A stretch of 64,000 bases of DNA. Origin: Acetivibrio saccincola. Its GTDB lineage: Bacteria > Bacillota > Clostridia > Acetivibrionales > Acetivibrionaceae. Where the stretch lies: assembly GCF_002844395.1 (NCBI RefSeq), contig NZ_CP025197.1, positions 3,348,001 through 3,412,000 on the forward strand, given 5' to 3'. Shown piece by piece: positions 18,002-32,383 of the stretch. The notes beneath the pieces were generated by a model, which was not told the DNA's origin, did no database searches, and saw only the letters and a list, made by a program, of their open reading frames with translations. Position numbers and translations under genes: made by a program. The stretch's first letter is position 1; every line of letters begins with the position of its first letter.

Positions 18002-18019
18002 TTTATTCTCCCTCCTTAC

Positions 18020-18388
18020 TTAGAATTCTAATCCCGCTTCTCTTGCACCTTCTGCAAACTCTTTTACTCTTCCATGGTACAAGTATCCGCCTCTGTCAAA
18101 TACCACTTTTTTTATACCTTCTTTAATGGCTTTTTGACCAAGAAGTTTTCCAACTTCCCTGGCAACTTCTTTGTTCCCGCAATTTTTATATTTTCCTTTT
18201 ATGCTGCTGTCCAGTGATGATGCAGCAACAAGAGTTTTTCCTGTGGTATCATCTATAACCTGGGCGTAAAAGTTTGTAAGGCTTCTATATACATTTAAAC
18301 GTGGTCTTTCTGTTGTTCCCTTTATTTTCTTACGCACCCTAGCATGTTTTCTAAGTCTAGCCACATTTTTACCAGGCTTTTTAATCAT
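18020..18388 (-). CDS. rplR: Ribosomal protein L18
   Basis: This 122-residue 5S rRNA-binding protein has the basic start ([15 protein letters not shown]), [20 protein letters not shown] and [24 protein letters not shown]. All family segments are present. Confidence 0.96.
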   Translation of the reverse strand: MIKKPGKNVARLRKHARVRKKIKGTTERPRLNVYRSLTNFYAQVIDDTTGKTLVAASSLDSSIKGKYKNCGNKEVAREVGKLLGQKAIKEGIKKVVFDRGGYLYHGRVKEFAEGAREAGLEF

Positions 18389-18405
18389 CCAGTCTCACTC
18401 TCCCT

Positions 18406-18945
18406 CTACTTACCAGTTTTACCTTCTTTTCTTCTTACAACTTCATTAGCATATCTGACACCTTTGCCTTTGTAAACCTCTGGTGGTCTCTTGCTTCTTA
18501 TTTTAGCAGCAAATTCCCCTACCGCCTGTTTGTCTATTCCCTTTACAATAATCTGGTTGGGAGCTGGTACCTCAACAGTTATACCTTCCGGCTCTTCCAT
18601 CTCAACCGGGTTGGAATACCCTAATGAGAGTACTAGCTTTTTCCCTTGCTTTTGTGCCCTGTAACCAACCCCGTGTATCTCAAGGGCCTTTTGAAACCCT
18701 TCAGTTACTCCAACAACCATATTGTTTATTAACGTTCTTGTCAATCCATGTAATGATTTATGCTTCTTCAGGTCTGAAGGCCTCTCAACTACAACTTTTC
18801 CGTCTTCTACTTTTATAATCATATCTTTATGAAATGATTTTGTCAAAACACCGTTTTTACCTTTTACAACAACGGTATTGTCGTCATTAAGAGTGATATC
18901 AACGCCTGAAGGTATTTCTATAGGTGCTTTACCTATCCTGGACAT
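18406..18945 (-). CDS. rplF: Ribosomal protein L6
   Basis: This 179-residue protein near the factor-binding site has two repeats of the L6 fold. The 9-residue signature [12 protein letters not shown] is near the C-terminus. The ATG at 18945 ([12 protein letters not shown]) follows AGGAGG. A longer frame upstream would contain the box within it. Confidence 0.96.
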   Translation of the reverse strand: MSRIGKAPIEIPSGVDITLNDDNTVVVKGKNGVLTKSFHKDMIIKVEDGKVVVERPSDLKKHKSLHGLTRTLINNMVVGVTEGFQKALEIHGVGYRAQKQGKKLVLSLGYSNPVEMEEPEGITVEVPAPNQIIVKGIDKQAVGEFAAKIRSKRPPEVYKGKGVRYANEVVRRKEGKTGK

Positions 18946-19010
18946 AACTAAACCTCCTGTTCTTAACATTATGAGCCCAAATACTTTGAACCCTTTTCAG
19001 ATACATTTTA

Positions 19011-19409
19011 TTACCATACATAAGCTAAAACTTCTCCGCCAACACCTTCAGCTCTTGCTTTCTTATCAGTCATAACGCCCTTAGAGGTTGAAATTATCGC
19101 TATTCCCAAACCTCCAAGCACCTTTGGTATCTGATCTTTTGCTACATAAACCCTTAGTCCCGGTTTACTAATTCTCTTAATTCCTGTAATTACACTTTGT
19201 CTAGTAGGAGCATATTTTAGCTTTATCCTTAAAATACCTTGTTTACCATCATCTATTTCTTCTATATCTCTTACATAACCCTCTTCCAATAGTATTTTTG
19301 CTATTGATCTCTTTATATTGGAAGCCGGTACATCAACTGTTTCATGTTTTGCAGAACTAGCATTTCTTATTCTTGTCAACATATCTGCAATTACATCTGT
19401 TGCCTGCAT
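19011..19409 (-). CDS. rpsH: Ribosomal protein S8
   Basis: This 132-residue primary binder of the central 16S domain starts [18 protein letters not shown] and ends in [26 protein letters not shown]. In E. coli S8 is the repressor of the spc operon; whether that applies here is unknown. Confidence 0.96.
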   Translation of the reverse strand: MQATDVIADMLTRIRNASSAKHETVDVPASNIKRSIAKILLEEGYVRDIEEIDDGKQGILRIKLKYAPTRQSVITGIKRISKPGLRVYVAKDQIPKVLGGLGIAIISTSKGVMTDKKARAEGVGGEVLAYVW

Positions 19410-19435
19410 GTGCTTAACCTCCTTTCACAAGATAA

Positions 19436-19621
19436 CTACCAACTTGCTTTTCTAACACCTGGTATCTGGCCTTTATAAGCTAATTCCCTAAAGCACAAAC
19501 GGCATATGCCGAACTTTCTAATGTAAGCATGTGGACGTCCACACAGTTTGCAACGGTTATACTCTCTTGTCTTATACTTTTGCTTTCTCTGTTGCTTTAA
19601 TATCATCGCCTTTTTTGCCAC
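19436..19621 (-). CDS. rpsN: Ribosomal protein S14, zinc-type
   Basis: The 61-residue form has four zinc cysteines (CKLC and CRLC around [12 protein letters not shown]). This is the short C+ type usual in Firmicutes. It starts with GTG at 19621 after GGAGGG, 15 bases past rplE. Confidence 0.96.
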   Translation of the reverse strand: MAKKAMILKQQRKQKYKTREYNRCKLCGRPHAYIRKFGICRLCFRELAYKGQIPGVRKASW

Positions 19622-19636
19622 GCAAAAATCCCTCCT

Positions 19637-20179
19637 TTAGCTCTGTGTAAACGGCATTCCCATTAACTTAAGAAGCTCTCTTGCTTCCTCATCAGTCTTA
19701 GCCGTTGTCACAAAAGTTATATCCATTCCTCTTATCTTCTCAACCTTGTCATAATCTATTTCAGGAAATATCAACTGTTCTTTAACGCCTAAGGAATAAT
19801 TACCTCTTCCATCAAAGGAATTTACAGGTACCCCTCTAAAGTCACGAACTCTTGGTAGTGCTACGTTAAAGAGCTTATGAACAAAATCGTACATTCTGTC
19901 TCCTCTTAAAGTTACTTTACAGCCAACATTCATACCTGTTCTAAGCTTAAAAGCCGCAACAGACTTTTTAGCTTTTGTAACTATAGGTTTTTGACCTGAA
20001 ATTAATGTCAAGTCATTCACTGCAGCATCTAATGCTTTTGGATCGTCCTTTGCATCTCCGATTCCCATATTTAGCACAACTTTTTCAAGTTTGGGAACTT
20101 CCATTACACTTTTATAATTAAACTTTGATTTCAAAGCTGGTGCCACTTCATTTAAATATTTATCTTTTAGTCCCGGCAT
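19637..20179 (-). CDS. rplE: Ribosomal protein L5
   Basis: This 180-residue 5S rRNA-binding protein forms the B1b bridge with S13. It has [30 protein letters not shown], the P-loop-like tRNA contact segment, and the end [22 protein letters not shown]. Confidence 0.96.
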   Translation of the reverse strand: MPGLKDKYLNEVAPALKSKFNYKSVMEVPKLEKVVLNMGIGDAKDDPKALDAAVNDLTLISGQKPIVTKAKKSVAAFKLRTGMNVGCKVTLRGDRMYDFVHKLFNVALPRVRDFRGVPVNSFDGRGNYSLGVKEQLIFPEIDYDKVEKIRGMDITFVTTAKTDEEARELLKLMGMPFTQS

Positions 20180-20209
20180 TTAAACAACCTCCTTCCCTAC
20201 ACATAGTAC

Positions 20210-20554
20210 TTATTTCTTTGGTCCTCTTATTGAATCTATAACCTCGCCGCATTTTTTGCATGCCCTGTCCTTTGCACCATTTTCATAGACAGTTATTTTC
20301 GTTTTTGAAGGTTTGCCACACTTTGAACAAATCAACATTACTTTTGAACTGTGTATAGGTGCTTCCTGATTTATAATTCCTCCCTGCTGCATTGGCGGTC
20401 TTGGTCTTACATGCTTTTTCACCATGTTAACCCCTTCAACCAAAACCATGCTATTTCCAGGGAAAGTTCTTATAACCTTACCTTTTTTGTTTTTATCTTT
20501 TCCGCTTAAAACTATAACAGTATCACCTTTTTTTACATGAATCTTGTTTTTCAT
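20210..20554 (-). CDS. rplX: Ribosomal protein L24
   Basis: This 114-residue assembly initiator protein has a KOW motif ([20 protein letters not shown]) and a C-terminal part with CSKCGKPSK and CKKCGE. These two CxxC pairs look like a zinc site, as in several Firmicutes L24. Confidence 0.96.
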   Translation of the reverse strand: MKNKIHVKKGDTVIVLSGKDKNKKGKVIRTFPGNSMVLVEGVNMVKKHVRPRPPMQQGGIINQEAPIHSSKVMLICSKCGKPSKTKITVYENGAKDRACKKCGEVIDSIRGPKK

Positions 20555-20573
20555 TTAAAAGCCGCCTCCTCTC

Positions 20574-20942
20574 CTATAAAACTTCTGGCGCAAGTGATAA
20601 TATTTTCATGTACTCCTTATCTCTTAGTTCCCTTGCTACAGGGCCAAATATACGCGTTCCTCTGGGGTTTTTATCCTCCCTTATTATTACCGCTGCATTT
20701 TCGTCAAATCTGATATATGAACCGTCAGGTCTTCTAACTCCCTTTTTAGAACGGACAATTACGCACCTTACAATTTCACCTTTTTTTACAACGCCGCCTG
20801 GCGTTGCATCTTTAACTGAAGCGACTATTACATCACCGATATTTGCATACTTTCTTTTAGAACCACCAAGAACCTTTATGCACATTACTTTTTTTGCTCC
20901 AGTATTATCAGCCACCTTAAGCATGGATTCTGACTGAATCAT
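20574..20942 (-). CDS. rplN: Ribosomal protein L14
   Basis: This 122-residue subunit-interface protein contains [19 protein letters not shown] and [26 protein letters not shown], the family signature. It starts [17 protein letters not shown] after a GGAGG box. Confidence 0.97.
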   Translation of the reverse strand: MIQSESMLKVADNTGAKKVMCIKVLGGSKRKYANIGDVIVASVKDATPGGVVKKGEIVRCVIVRSKKGVRRPDGSYIRFDENAAVIIREDKNPRGTRIFGPVARELRDKEYMKILSLAPEVL

Positions 20943-20986
20943 GTTTAAAACCTCCTTTCAAAAGCAACTTGGTGTTATAAATAATC

Positions 20987-21244
20987 CTAACGGGCTTTTT
21001 CAACTATCTCTACAAGTCTCCATCTTTTATGCCTGCTCAAAGGACGTGTTTCCATAACTCTTACAATATCGCCTACGCGGCATTCGTTGTTTTCATCGTG
21101 GGCTTTTAGTTTATATGTCCTTTTAACAAACTTTTTATATAATGGATGCTTTACTGCACTTTCCACACTTACAACTATTGTTTTATCCATTTTATCGCTT
21201 GTTACCTTGCCCACTCTTGTCTTTCTTAAACCTCTTTGTGACAC
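20987..21244 (-). CDS. rpsQ: Ribosomal protein S17
   Basis: This 85-residue OB-fold 16S rRNA binder contains [18 protein letters not shown] and [18 protein letters not shown]. The start codon is GTG at 21244, after GGAGG. Confidence 0.96.
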   Translation of the reverse strand: MSQRGLRKTRVGKVTSDKMDKTIVVSVESAVKHPLYKKFVKRTYKLKAHDENNECRVGDIVRVMETRPLSRHKRWRLVEIVEKAR

Positions 21245-21265
21245 TTAGCCTACCTCCTTCCAGGA

Positions 21266-21469
21266 TTACACCTTTATATCATTAAGTTCCCTTTCCCTTA
21301 AAACAGTTTTAATACGGGCAATTGACTTTCTTACTTCTCTTAATCTCATTGGATTGTCAAGCTGGTTAGTAGCATGTTGAAACCTTAATTTAAACAACTC
21401 GGATTTTAAATCCATTAATTCTTTATTTAATTCCTCCCGTGATTTTTCTCTTATTTCTTTAGCTTTCAT
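21266..21469 (-). CDS. rpmC: Ribosomal protein L29
   Basis: This 67-residue two-helix protein at the tunnel exit is where trigger factor and SRP dock. It starts [20 protein letters not shown]. The ATG at 21469 lies inside the last codons of rplP (11-base overlap), so the two are coupled. It contains the signature [20 protein letters not shown]. Confidence 0.95.
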   Translation of the reverse strand: MKAKEIREKSREELNKELMDLKSELFKLRFQHATNQLDNPMRLREVRKSIARIKTVLRERELNDIKV

Positions 21470-21896
21470 CTGCTTCACCACCCATTTCATCTTCACGTGC
21501 CACGAATTTACACTTAATGGGAAGTTTATGCATAGCAAGCCTTAGAGCTTCCCTTGCAGTATCTTCTGGCACTCCGCCAATTTCAAACATAACTCTTCCC
21601 GGTTTCACAACAGCTACCCAGTATTCCGGTGAACCTTTACCGCTACCCATACGTGTTTCCGCAGGTTTTTGTGTTACAGGTTTGTCTGGGAAAATTTTTA
21701 TCCAAACTTTTCCCCCTCTTCTTATAAAACGGGTCATAGCTACTCTGGCAGCTTCTATTTGATTACTTGTAATCCATCCTGGCTCTACAGCTTTTATACC
21801 ATAATCACCATAAGTTACTTTGTTGCCCCTTGTTGCAACACCTTTCATTCTGCCTCTGTGAACCCTTCTATACTTCACTCTTTTAGGCATTAACAC
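21459..21896 (-). CDS. rplP: Ribosomal protein L16
   Basis: This 145-residue protein lies near the A site and contains [16 protein letters not shown] and [22 protein letters not shown]. The GTG at 21896 is preferred. It lies about 7 bases after CTCCTCCTT read in reverse (an AAGGAGGAG box) and gives [11 protein letters not shown], the usual family start. The ATG at 21890 is an alternative. It overlaps rpsC by 14 bases and rpmC by 11. Confidence 0.96.
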   Translation of the reverse strand: MLMPKRVKYRRVHRGRMKGVATRGNKVTYGDYGIKAVEPGWITSNQIEAARVAMTRFIRRGGKVWIKIFPDKPVTQKPAETRMGSGKGSPEYWVAVVKPGRVMFEIGGVPEDTAREALRLAMHKLPIKCKFVAREDEMGGEADES

Positions 21897-22563
21897 TTTT
21901 CTCTCCTCCTTCCGCCCTTTTATCCCTCTTAGCAGCTGGAAGAACTTCTCCCTTATATATCCAGACTTTAACGCCTAATTTTCCGTAAGTTGTATCAGCT
22001 TCAGCAAATCCATAATCCACGTCTGCCCTTAAAGTCTGAAGTGGTATTGTTCCTTCACGATAATGTTCAGTCCTTGCTATCTCTGCACCGCCTAATCTTC
22101 CTGAAACCTGGGTTTTTATACCCTTTGCACCTAATTTCATGGCTCTTGCCATTGCCTGTTTCATAGCCCTTCTGAAGGAAATTCTCTTTTCAAGCTGTGC
22201 CGCTATGTTTTCAGCTACTAACTGTGCATTAAGTTCCGGAGTTTTTATTTCTGTTATATTTATAAGCACACTCTTTTGTGTAAGTTTTTCTAACTGTCTT
22301 CTCAATTCGTCTATTCCTGAACCGCCTCTTCCAATTACAAGACCCGGCTTTGCAGTGTGAACATTAATCTTAACCTTATTAGCTGCTCTCTCAATTTCTA
22401 TTCTTGCAATACCTGCTGTATAAAGTTTCTTCTTTATAAAATTTCTTATCTTAACATCTTCAATAAGAAACTCACAAAAAGTCTTTTTATTTGCATACCA
22501 TTTTGTATCCCAGTCTTTTATAATTCCAACTCTTAACCCATGTGGATTAACTTTCTGTCCCAT
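21883..22563 (-). CDS. rpsC: Ribosomal protein S3
   Basis: This 226-residue protein of the mRNA entry site has a KH domain ([22 protein letters not shown]) and the C-terminal S3 domain ([21 protein letters not shown], later [24 protein letters not shown]). The length and start are normal, after a GGAGG box. Confidence 0.97.
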   Translation of the reverse strand: MGQKVNPHGLRVGIIKDWDTKWYANKKTFCEFLIEDVKIRNFIKKKLYTAGIARIEIERAANKVKINVHTAKPGLVIGRGGSGIDELRRQLEKLTQKSVLINITEIKTPELNAQLVAENIAAQLEKRISFRRAMKQAMARAMKLGAKGIKTQVSGRLGGAEIARTEHYREGTIPLQTLRADVDYGFAEADTTYGKLGVKVWIYKGEVLPAAKRDKRAEGGEKSVNA

Positions 22564-22583
22564 TATCCACCCTCCTTTTCACA

Positions 22584-23060
22584 TCATTCTCTTTCCTTAA
22601 CTACTATGGTAATATGACTTGTTCTTTTTCTTATTCTGTTGGCCCTTCCCTGAGCTCTTGGCCTTATTCTCTTTAATGTAGGACCTTGGTTAGCATAGCA
22701 GTCAGCCACGTACAATTCATCCCTGTTTAAATCGTTATTATTCACTGCGTTTGATTCAGCAGATTTCAAAAGTTTAAATAATATCTCCGATGCAGCTTTT
22801 GGAGTATATCTCAAAATCGCATAAGCTTCGCCAATGTCCTTATTCTTTATAAGATCTAAAACAATCTTAACTTTTCTAGGAGATATTCTCGCATACCTAA
22901 GTGTTGCAATACCCCTGTCCTTGCCAATCCCTAAAGCTTTTCTTTCCTTCTTGGTAAGCAAAGCAGGTTTATTTGATTTTCTATGCTTTTTACTATAAAC
23001 TTCTAAAGCTTTTTCCCTGTCTTTAAGAAGTTCTCTTTTAGAAATAGTTTCTTTTGCCAA
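22584..23060 (-). CDS. rplV: Ribosomal protein L22 with an N-terminal extension
   Basis: L22 lines the exit tunnel with its beta-hairpin loop ([22 protein letters not shown]). Residues about 48-158 are a normal L22. The first 47 residues are an extra, strongly basic helix-prone segment ([19 protein letters not shown], later [16 protein letters not shown]). The start codon is TTG at 23060, well placed after GGAGGAGATC. No good start exists closer to the conserved domain, so the extension is probably translated. Confidence 0.94.
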   Translation of the reverse strand: MAKETISKRELLKDREKALEVYSKKHRKSNKPALLTKKERKALGIGKDRGIATLRYARISPRKVKIVLDLIKNKDIGEAYAILRYTPKAASEILFKLLKSAESNAVNNNDLNRDELYVADCYANQGPTLKRIRPRAQGRANRIRKRTSHITIVVKERE

Positions 23061-23090
23061 CTTGATCTCCTCCTTTCATGATGAACTCCT

Positions 23091-23375
23091 TTACTTTAAC
23101 GCCGTTGACCTTTCAGTATGGCTCCCGTGACCTCTAAATGTCCTTGTAGGAGCAAATTCACCTAATTTATGTCCAACCATATCCTCTGTTATATATACAG
23201 GCACATGTTTTCTTCCATCGTGCACCGCTATTGTATGTCCAACCATCTGTGGAAATATGGTAGATGCCCTTGACCATGTCTTAATTACTTTCTTTTCATT
23301 TTTATTATTCATTTCCTCAATTCTTTTAAACAGCTTCTTGTCAACAAATGGCCCCTTTTTTGTGGATCTACTCAT
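23091..23375 (-). CDS. rpsS: Ribosomal protein S19
   Basis: This 94-residue head protein of the 30S subunit contains [18 protein letters not shown] and the signature [17 protein letters not shown]. It lies between rplB and rplV in the standard S10 order. Confidence 0.97.
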   Translation of the reverse strand: MSRSTKKGPFVDKKLFKRIEEMNNKNEKKVIKTWSRASTIFPQMVGHTIAVHDGRKHVPVYITEDMVGHKLGEFAPTRTFRGHGSHTERSTALK

Positions 23376-23433
23376 TACTCAGTGTCCTCCTTTCATTCTG
23401 ATTATATAGAGAAGGAAAAACCGCTTCCTAAAA

Positions 23434-24267
23434 TTACTTCTTAGTTCTTCTCTTTACAATATACTTATCAGAGTCTTTATTTTTCTTTCTGGTCTTGTAT
23501 CCTAATGTAGGCACACCCCAAGGTGTAACAGGGCTTGGCATACCAATTGGTGATTTACCTTCTCCACCACCATGTGGGTGATCCACAGGGTTCATAACTA
23601 CCCCTCTTACACTTGGCCTTCTGCCTAGCCATCTTTGTCTTCCAGCTTTACCTATTGTAATATTTTCATGTTCAATATTGCCTACCTGACCAATGGAAGC
23701 TTTACATTTCACATTAATCATTCTAACTTCACCTGACGGAAGTCTTACTTGTGCATACTTTCCTTCTTTAGCCATCAGCTGGGCTGAGTTACCTGCCGCT
23801 CTTACAAGCTGACCACCTTTGCCAGGTTTAAGCTCAATATTGTGTATTTCTGTTCCTACAGGTATGTTGATAAGAGGTAATGCATTTCCAGGTCTTATGT
23901 CCGCATTTTCACCTGATTCCACAATATCCCCTGGTTTTAAGCCTTCAGGAGCTATTATATACCTCTTCTCACCATCAAAATAGTGTAATAGTGCAATGTT
24001 AGCTGTCCTGTTCGGGTCATATTCAATAGCTGCTACTTTTGCCTTTATGCCGTCTTTATCCCTCTTAAAATCTATTATTCTATATTTCCTTCTCGCACCG
24101 CCACCCCTGTGCCTAACTGTGATTCTTCCGTATGAGTTTCTTCCGGAATTTTTCTTTAAAGGCATTACCAGGGATTTCTCAGGCTCTTTTTTGGTTATAT
24201 CCTCAAAAGTAGATACTGACATAAATCTTCTGCCTGGAGAAGTGGGTTTATACTTTTTTATCGCCAT
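23434..24267 (-). CDS. rplB: Ribosomal protein L2
   Basis: This 277-residue protein is needed for peptidyl transfer and subunit joining. [18 protein letters not shown], the oligonucleotide-binding fold and the invariant C-terminal [16 protein letters not shown] with its essential His are all present. Confidence 0.97.
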   Translation of the reverse strand: MAIKKYKPTSPGRRFMSVSTFEDITKKEPEKSLVMPLKKNSGRNSYGRITVRHRGGGARRKYRIIDFKRDKDGIKAKVAAIEYDPNRTANIALLHYFDGEKRYIIAPEGLKPGDIVESGENADIRPGNALPLINIPVGTEIHNIELKPGKGGQLVRAAGNSAQLMAKEGKYAQVRLPSGEVRMINVKCKASIGQVGNIEHENITIGKAGRQRWLGRRPSVRGVVMNPVDHPHGGGEGKSPIGMPSPVTPWGVPTLGYKTRKKNKDSDKYIVKRRTKK

Positions 24268-24312
24268 TTCACCTTTTCACTCCTTTATCAATCTTACATC
24301 ACAAGGTCAATT

Positions 24313-24666
24313 CTATTGTGTAGCTCCAAACTCTTCGATGGATGTCTTGAACTTCTTATTAATAACAGCTTCTTTACCGCCTTTTTCAATGTAAGACACT
24401 GGCTTTGGATCAGTGTCAATTTTTACAATTGCCTTTTTCCAATCAGGTCTGAATCCTTCATGAACGCCCATTCTCTTTTTCTTTCCTTTAAAGTTCATGG
24501 TATTAACTTTTAGAACCTTAACCTGGAATAATTTTTCAACAGCCTTCTTTATTTCTGTCTTTGTAGCATTCTTGTCAACTATAAAGGTGTACTTGCCCTC
24601 TGCTACTTCCATATTACTCTTTTCCGTTATAAGAGGCTTTTTTATAATATCTTCAGCTAATTTCAT
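24313..24666 (-). CDS. rplW: Ribosomal protein L23
   Basis: This 117-residue exit-tunnel protein is a docking site for SRP and trigger factor. It contains [20 protein letters not shown] and [16 protein letters not shown]. The last 25 residues extend slightly beyond the usual 95-100. It overlaps rplD by one base (TAATG). Confidence 0.96.
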   Translation of the reverse strand: MKLAEDIIKKPLITEKSNMEVAEGKYTFIVDKNATKTEIKKAVEKLFQVKVLKVNTMNFKGKKKRMGVHEGFRPDWKKAIVKIDTDPKPVSYIEKGGKEAVINKKFKTSIEEFGATQ

Positions 24667-25289
24667 TATGCGTACACCTCCTCTATCTTAGATACTGCCT
24701 CCCTGGTTACAATGAATTTATTGTGTCTTACAATGTCATAAACATTAATTGTATTTACAAGAAGCGTCTTTATACCAGGTATATTTCTGGATGATTTTTC
24801 AATATTTTCATTCTTTTCAGGGATAACTATAACTGCACTATCGTCCACTTTTAAATTTTTCAATATCTCTGCCATATGCTTTGTTTTAATTGAATCTAAA
24901 TTAAGTGAATCTAAAACAATAATTTGGTCTTCAGCAACTTTTGAAGAAAGTGCTGACTTTAGCGCAAGCCTTCTTAGTTTTTTAGGAAGTGTATATCTGT
25001 AGCTTCTTGGCTTTGGTGCAAATACAACTCCACCTTTTATCCATAGAGGTGAACGTATGCTACCATGCCTTGCCCTTCCTGTTCCTTTTTGCCTCCATGG
25101 CTTTATCCCGCCGCCACGGACTTCAGCTCTTGTCTTGGCAGACTGTGTACCCTGCCTTTTATTTGCCAGTTGATTAACTACTACCTGGTGAACCGCTCCT
25201 TTGTTAATATCAACGGCAAATATATTATCACTAAGTTCAATATCACCAATTACATTTCCGTTTATATCATAAACATCTACTTTTGGCAT
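24666..25289 (-). CDS. rplD: Ribosomal protein L4
   Basis: This 207-residue tunnel-lining protein has the conserved loop [20 protein letters not shown] and [19 protein letters not shown]. In E. coli L4 also represses its own S10 operon through the leader, and a structured leader is present here (see 26499-26608). Such control is only inference for this organism. Confidence 0.97.
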   Translation of the reverse strand: MPKVDVYDINGNVIGDIELSDNIFAVDINKGAVHQVVVNQLANKRQGTQSAKTRAEVRGGGIKPWRQKGTGRARHGSIRSPLWIKGGVVFAPKPRSYRYTLPKKLRRLALKSALSSKVAEDQIIVLDSLNLDSIKTKHMAEILKNLKVDDSAVIVIPEKNENIEKSSRNIPGIKTLLVNTINVYDIVRHNKFIVTREAVSKIEEVYA

Positions 25290-25315
25290 TTGAATTTCTC
25301 CTCCTTCCGTCTAGT

Positions 25316-25951
25316 TTACTTGCTAGCCTTAACTGCACTCTTAATCATTAAAAGACCGCCTCTTGCTCCTGGCACAGCACCTTTAACTAATAGTAAATTC
25401 CTTTCTGAATCTACTTTCACCACATTAAGATTCTGAACAGTAACCCTTTCTACTCCCATATGACCTGAAAGCTTTCTGCCTTTAAAAACCTTTCCTGGAT
25501 CTGCACATCCTGAGAGTGCCCCTACTCCTCTGTGATAGTGTGAACCGTGAGTTTCACGTCCTCTTGAATAGCCGTGTCTCTTTATAGCACCTGCAAATCC
25601 TTTACCTTTTGATGTTCCGGTTACGTCTACTTTGTCTCCTTCTTCAAATACATCTACTTTGATTTCCTGTCCGATTTCAAACCCCTCTGTATTGCTAACT
25701 CTGAATTCTCTTAAATATCTTTTAGGAGTTAACTTATGTTTAGCAAATACGCCTCTTTCCGGCTTATTTAATGCTTTTTCCTTTACATCCTCATATCCTA
25801 CTTTTACAGCTGTATATCCGTCCGTTTCATTAGTTTTTGTTTGAACAACAGTAACAGGACCAGCCTCTATTACTGTAACAGGCACTACCAATCCGTCATC
25901 AGTAAAAACTTGTGTCATCCCTAGCTTTTTGCCTAGTATAAATTTTTCCAT
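25316..25951 (-). CDS. rplC: Ribosomal protein L3
   Basis: This 211-residue assembly-initiator protein begins [18 protein letters not shown] and has the central loop [19 protein letters not shown] reaching towards the peptidyl transferase centre. It has the normal length and starts after a GGAGG box. Confidence 0.97.
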   Translation of the reverse strand: MEKFILGKKLGMTQVFTDDGLVVPVTVIEAGPVTVVQTKTNETDGYTAVKVGYEDVKEKALNKPERGVFAKHKLTPKRYLREFRVSNTEGFEIGQEIKVDVFEEGDKVDVTGTSKGKGFAGAIKRHGYSRGRETHGSHYHRGVGALSGCADPGKVFKGRKLSGHMGVERVTVQNLNVVKVDSERNLLLVKGAVPGARGGLLMIKSAVKASK

Positions 25952-26022
25952 CTCTCTTCCCTCCTATTGGTTATTGGTTCACTTAAATGAAAGTGAACAT
26001 GACCTTTTCTCTAAACAATACC

Positions 26023-26334
26023 TTACAGTTTAATTTCAATGTCAACCCCAGCTGGCAAATCAAGTCTCATTAATGAATCAACAGTCTTAGATGTTGGAAG
26101 AAGTATATCAATAAGTCTTTTGTGAGTCCTCATCTCAAACTGCTCACGTGAATCTTTGTACTTATGTGGAGCTCTTAATATAGTAATTATTTCTTTCTCA
26201 GTGGGCAGTGGTACCGGCCCTGATACACTTGCTCCCGTTCTCTTCGCTGTCTCAACTATCTTCTCAGCCGACTGGTCAAGAATCTGGTGGTCAAACGCTT
26301 TTAACCTGATTCTGATTTTTTGTTTGTTTGCCAT
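26023..26334 (-). CDS. rpsJ: Ribosomal protein S10
   Basis: This 103-residue head protein of the 30S subunit is also known as NusE, a transcription antitermination factor. It contains [19 protein letters not shown] and the signature [20 protein letters not shown]. It is the first gene of the cluster. The ATG follows GGAGGATTATGT. No tuf, fusA, rpsG or rpsL precedes it; the rRNA operon does. A leader of about 270 bases with its own promoter and attenuator-like hairpin lies upstream. Confidence 0.97.
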   Translation of the reverse strand: MANKQKIRIRLKAFDHQILDQSAEKIVETAKRTGASVSGPVPLPTEKEIITILRAPHKYKDSREQFEMRTHKRLIDILLPTSKTVDSLMRLDLPAGVDIEIKL

Positions 26335-26412
26335 ACATAATCCTCCTTATAATTATTACGTACAACAAGCAACTATCTGTACACTATGCCGGGTGTTTCT
26401 TTTTAAGCTATT

Positions 26413-26461
26413 TAAAAACTCAGGCAATAATCCCTCTCTTTTTAGGGTACTAAAACCTGAG
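26413..26461 (-). promoter_or_regulatory. Attenuator-like terminator hairpin in the rpsJ leader
   Basis: On the transcript CTCAGG (26456-26461) pairs with CCTGAG (26419-26424). An inner CCCT/AGGG pair stacks within, and five T follow directly. This is a terminator-shaped hairpin placed about 80 bases before the rpsJ start, inside the S10 leader. It could limit read-through into the operon. Confidence 0.6.
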
Positions 26462-26498
26462 CTGTACTTAGTCAATACCTATACTTTATGCATTACAA

Positions 26499-26608
26499 AA
26501 TGTACAGTGACTTGTCGCCCGGTTTCTTAGAATCGGACATTCTCCTTGGAAGTTCCCTGTATCTAGTACAGCAATCTCCCAATTCATCGTATGTCTTGTC
26601 ACAACATT
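26499..26608 (-). promoter_or_regulatory. Folded 5' leader RNA of the S10 operon
   Basis: The transcript 5' end can fold into a closed multi-helix domain. The outer stem is AATGT-GTGAC with GTCAC-ACATT (26598-26608 with 26499-26511). One arm holds TTGG...CCAA enclosing a perfect CTGTA-CTAGA-TACAG hairpin. A second arm holds TGTCCG paired with CGGGC...ACA. The element starts within a few bases of the predicted transcription start. It is followed by the attenuator-like hairpin. The architecture resembles a cis-acting r-protein leader. I do not recognise a known class. Confidence 0.6.
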
Positions 26609-26612
26609 CAAT

Positions 26613-26641
26613 ATTTTACTACACTTTTTTTAATTTTGCAA
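26613..26641 (-). promoter_or_regulatory. Promoter of the S10 operon
   Basis: TTGCAA at 26636-26641 and TAAAAT at 26613-26618 (minus strand) are 17 bases apart. Transcription should start near 26606, giving a leader of about 270 bases ahead of rpsJ. Confidence 0.65.
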
Positions 26642-26677
26642 GAACTTTTTTAAGTTTAATATTGCAATTTAAAATGA

Positions 26678-26708
26678 CAAGACTCTGAGAAATCAACTCA
26701 GAGTCTTG
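26678..26708 (-). terminator. Rho-independent terminator of the rRNA operon
   Basis: Perfect 12-base arms (26678-26689 and 26697-26708) flank a 7-base loop. TCATTTTAAATT follows on the minus strand. It lies eight bases past the 3' end of 5S rRNA. Confidence 0.85.
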
Positions 26709-26715
26709 ATATAAA

Positions 26716-26831
26716 TCTGGCAGCGACCTACTTTCCCAGGACGTCTCCATCCAAGTATCATCGGCACTGAGGAGCTTAACTTCCGTGTTCGGTATGGGAA
26801 CGGGTGTGTCCTCCTCGTTATAGCCACCAGA
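26716..26831 (-). rRNA. rrf: 5S ribosomal RNA
   Basis: About 116 bases. The minus strand starts TCTGGTGGCTATAACGAGGA and ends GTCGCTGCCAGA, so the two ends form the closing helix. The internal ACCCGTTCCCATACCGAACA is the loop that binds L5 and L18. It is the last gene of the rRNA operon, before the terminator. Confidence 0.97.
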
Positions 26832-26936
26832 AAATTGTAAACTTTTTAAGGATATACCCTCAAAATTATATAATGTAATGAAGCTTTTAAGAAGCTCTTC
26901 ACTCACTAAGCTACAGTAAAAGACTCTCCTTTTTCT

Positions 26937-29849
<2,913 letters not shown>

Positions 29850-30074
29850 ATTCGGTTCTCGTAAAGTTCTTGCCTCTTACCATCTTAATGAGTTTCCTAA
29901 GAGTCTTTTGCACCCCTTAAAGTTTTATACTTTAAAGTATGCTCTTTACCCTTTTGCTTCTCATTTCGCTTCACTTACATTATATAATTTTCAAGGTACA
30001 TATACCAGAAGCTAGATGTTAGATGTTAGAAGTCGGATGTCCACACTTCTTATCTCTCACTTCTAACCTCTATT

Positions 30075-30150
30075 TGGTGGAGATAAGGAGATTCGAACTC
30101 CTGACCCCCTGCTTGCAAGGCAGGTGCTCTCCCAACTGAGCTATATCCCC
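30075..30150 (-). tRNA. tRNA-Ala (anticodon UGC)
   Basis: A 76-base tRNA in the 16S-23S spacer. The acceptor stem is GGGGATA with TATCTCC, the D arm AGCTCAGTTGGGAGAGC, the anticodon loop TTGCAAG and the T arm GGAGTTCGAATCTCC. The CCA tail is encoded. No tRNA-Ile accompanies it in the spacer. Confidence 0.95.
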
Positions 30151-30360
30151 GTTTAAATACCAGAGCTTGGATTTATAGCATGCCTTCATTAACCATGCTA
30201 AAACATAACTCCTTTATCCTGCTTCCGGTTTTCAAAGGTTGGAAACCTTTCAAAACTAAACAGTGTAACTTCTGGAATGAACCCGTTATACTAAAAGCAC
30301 TTGGCTTCTAGACCGACCTAGGATACTGTCTCCGGAATTCTATTCTTCCGAAGAACTAAG

Positions 30361-31893
<1,533 letters not shown>

Positions 31894-32103
31894 AAAATTT
31901 ATCCGTAAAGTCAGCTCGCGCTAACTCCACTATTTTCATTAGAAAATTTATCTAGCTCTTACGCTTCTTATCCATGAATTACTCCATGCTTCTTGGCTAG
32001 AGTACTCAAATGAATTAACGGATTTCATTTCCATGTTACACTGTTCACTTTTCAAAGTCCAACCTTGCTTTAAAAAGCGCCCTTCTCTGAGAGCGACTTT
32101 TAT

Positions 32104-32132
32104 ATGTTACCACAGGTTTTTTTCTTTGTCAA
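32104..32132 (-). promoter_or_regulatory. rRNA operon promoter
   Basis: TTGACA at 32127-32132 and TAACAT at 32104-32109 on the minus strand are 17 bases apart, about 210 bases before the 16S 5' end. The stretch upstream of the -35 box (32133-32160) has long A/T runs, as in an UP element. Confidence 0.75.
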
Positions 32133-32383
32133 CACTTTTTTTAAATATTTTTTTAGTGCTGACTTAAACCTTACCGCTGCAACCTTATGTGCAACAGCTT
32201 TAATAATATAACATCTTTAGCGTTGCTTTATCAACTTCACAATACTGCAATTTTAAACTATAAGAACAATTTAAACAAATAAAACTTTATTATTCTTTTA
32301 AAATATGCTTTATTCGTCATTTTACTATGAAATGATTTTAAATTTTTATTTCTACCTTATATATGGTGTTTGCTTTATAATAA
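32133..32383. other. AT-rich spacer between the rRNA promoter and the anti-sigma-like gene
   Basis: This holds the likely UP element at its left end and otherwise only AT-rich DNA. I see no clear terminator for the gene at 32384-32830 and no ORF with a ribosome-binding site. Confidence 0.5.

Noticed and set aside
21470-21538. A longer start for rpmC
   Set aside because: The extra residues are within rplP in another frame. The ATG at 21469 gives the normal family start.
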